Positions 17,493-17,884 of a stretch of DNA of 17,884 nt are shown piece after piece. Position 1 is the stretch's first letter; each line of letters opens with the position of its first letter. The notes beneath the pieces were generated by a model that was not told where the DNA came from, made no database searches, and saw only the letters and a list, made by a program, of their open reading frames with translations. Made by a program: the position numbers and the translations under genes. The DNA is taken from the NCBI GenBank assembly GCA_023434265.1, contig JAEYTA010000110.1, positions 1-17,884 on the forward strand, in the 5' to 3' direction. The DNA is from Pseudomonadota bacterium. GTDB taxonomy: Bacteria; Pseudomonadota; Alphaproteobacteria; Caulobacterales; Caulobacteraceae.

Positions 17493-17708
17493 ATGGACCG
17501 AAAGACCTTGACCACCAGCGGCGCGCTCGCCGCCGTCTTCCTCGCCGGCTTCGCGGCTCACGCGCTGGTCACCGAGCCGGCCAACGCCCAGGCCGGCGGC
17601 GGCGGTGCGATCAGCGCCTCGGCCGACGGCTCGCGGGCCTGGGTCGTCGCCGGCGGCCAGATCCGCCACTGCACCTTCGACGGATCCTACGTTCGCTGCT
17701 CCGGCTGA
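17493..17708 (+). CDS. Small exported protein of unknown function
   Basis: The product is 71 residues. The N-terminus is a signal peptide or signal anchor: MDRKTL, then a hydrophobic stretch (about 10-26), then ANAQA as a good cleavage site near residue 34. The mature part is only about 37 residues: a Gly-rich start, then DGSRAWVVAGGQIRHCTFDGSYVRCSG, which reads like a two-strand beta unit with two Cys near the C-terminus that could pair. The ATG at 17493 is supported by GGAG 8 nt upstream. I recognise no family. Possibly a periplasmic partner of the adjacent redox gene, but there is no direct support for that. Confidence 0.68.
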   Translation: MDRKTLTTSGALAAVFLAGFAAHALVTEPANAQAGGGGAISASADGSRAWVVAGGQIRHCTFDGSYVRCSG

Positions 17709-17721
17709 GGGCGGCGACGCC

Positions 17722-17884
17722 TCAGATCCGCCCCCTCAGCACGGCCCAGGTCACCCGCAGCCGCTTCACCGCCTCCGGCGCGTCCGGATCGCGCAGGGCC
17801 GCGTGCGCGACGGCGGGGAAGCCCGCCGCTGGCAGGGCCTTCAGCGCCCGGTTCGCCGCCGGCCGCAGCGCCGCCGCCTCGTCC
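17722..17884 (-). CDS. C-terminal end of a protein, possibly phytoene/squalene synthase family (runs off right edge)
   Basis: An open minus-strand frame enters from the right edge and ends in TGA at 17722-17724, giving the last 53 residues. The sequence LRPAANRALKALPAAGFPAVAHAALRD, a Pro-rich turn, then KRLRVTWAVLRGRI and stop resembles the C-terminus of phytoene/squalene synthase-like proteins found in alphaproteobacteria. No catalytic DxxxD motif can be seen because that part is outside the window, so the family name is tentative. Base use and codon pattern match the neighbours, so the reading frame itself is likely real. Confidence 0.5.
   Translation of the reverse strand, partial: DEAAALRPAANRALKALPAAGFPAVAHAALRDPDAPEAVKRLRVTWAVLRGRI

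Overview
This window looks like an ordinary chromosomal stretch of a very GC-rich alphaproteobacterium of the order Caulobacterales, most likely Brevundimonas or a close relative. That placement is inference. It rests on the divergent fliX / flgI-flgJ(cheL)-flbY flagellar arrangement, a DksA with a single zinc-finger cysteine, the short alphaproteobacterial-type glutamyl-tRNA synthetase, a GTTC-N7-GTTC LexA box and several apparently leaderless starts. I see no rRNA or tRNA gene, insertion sequence, phage gene, CRISPR array or toxin-antitoxin pair, and no gene-free stretch longer than about 190 bases. I found no strong evidence of an undescribed multi-gene system; the interest lies in single proteins and regulatory sites.

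Left part (1-4949). A lipoprotein gene runs off the left edge (minus) and is divergent from a LOG-family nucleotide phosphoribohydrolase. Next come a small secreted protein, a clear intrinsic terminator, and an unusual secreted protein with two CbiX/sirohydrochlorin-chelatase-like halves joined by a histidine ladder. This last gene meets gltX tail to tail. A secreted hypothetical protein and dksA follow on the minus strand. dksA has a good housekeeping-type promoter with a perfect 18-bp palindrome next to its -35 box.

Flagellar block (5128-7562). fliX (minus) and flgI-flgJ/cheL-flbY (plus) diverge from a 184-bp control region. It holds a textbook sigma-54 (-24/-12) promoter for flgI, a GGCAA-N3-TTGCC dyad about 80 bp upstream of the predicted start where an FlbD enhancer would be expected, and a possible CtrA half-site facing fliX. 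The three plus-strand genes are packed as one operon (2-nt gap, then a 4-nt overlap). FlgI carries two cysteines at positions I believe are not cysteine in most family members.

Middle part (7546-10317). An ABC-F ATPase overlaps the flbY end by 17 bp. A possible 45-residue membrane ORF with a Shine-Dalgarno overlaps the ABC-F start. Then come a group III truncated haemoglobin and a small lipoprotein, convergent with each other.

Right part (10417-17884). uvrA sits behind a perfect alphaproteobacterial LexA box. It is followed by two tandem paralogous polytopic membrane proteins (minus), trmFO (tRNA m5U54 methyltransferase, plus), a cytochrome b561 (minus), a small exported protein (plus), and a partial minus-strand C-terminus that may belong to the phytoene/squalene synthase family.

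The genes are mostly unrelated housekeeping functions: translation (gltX, trmFO, ABC-F), stringent response (dksA), DNA repair (uvrA), motility, and haem proteins. Only the flagellar block forms a functional unit.
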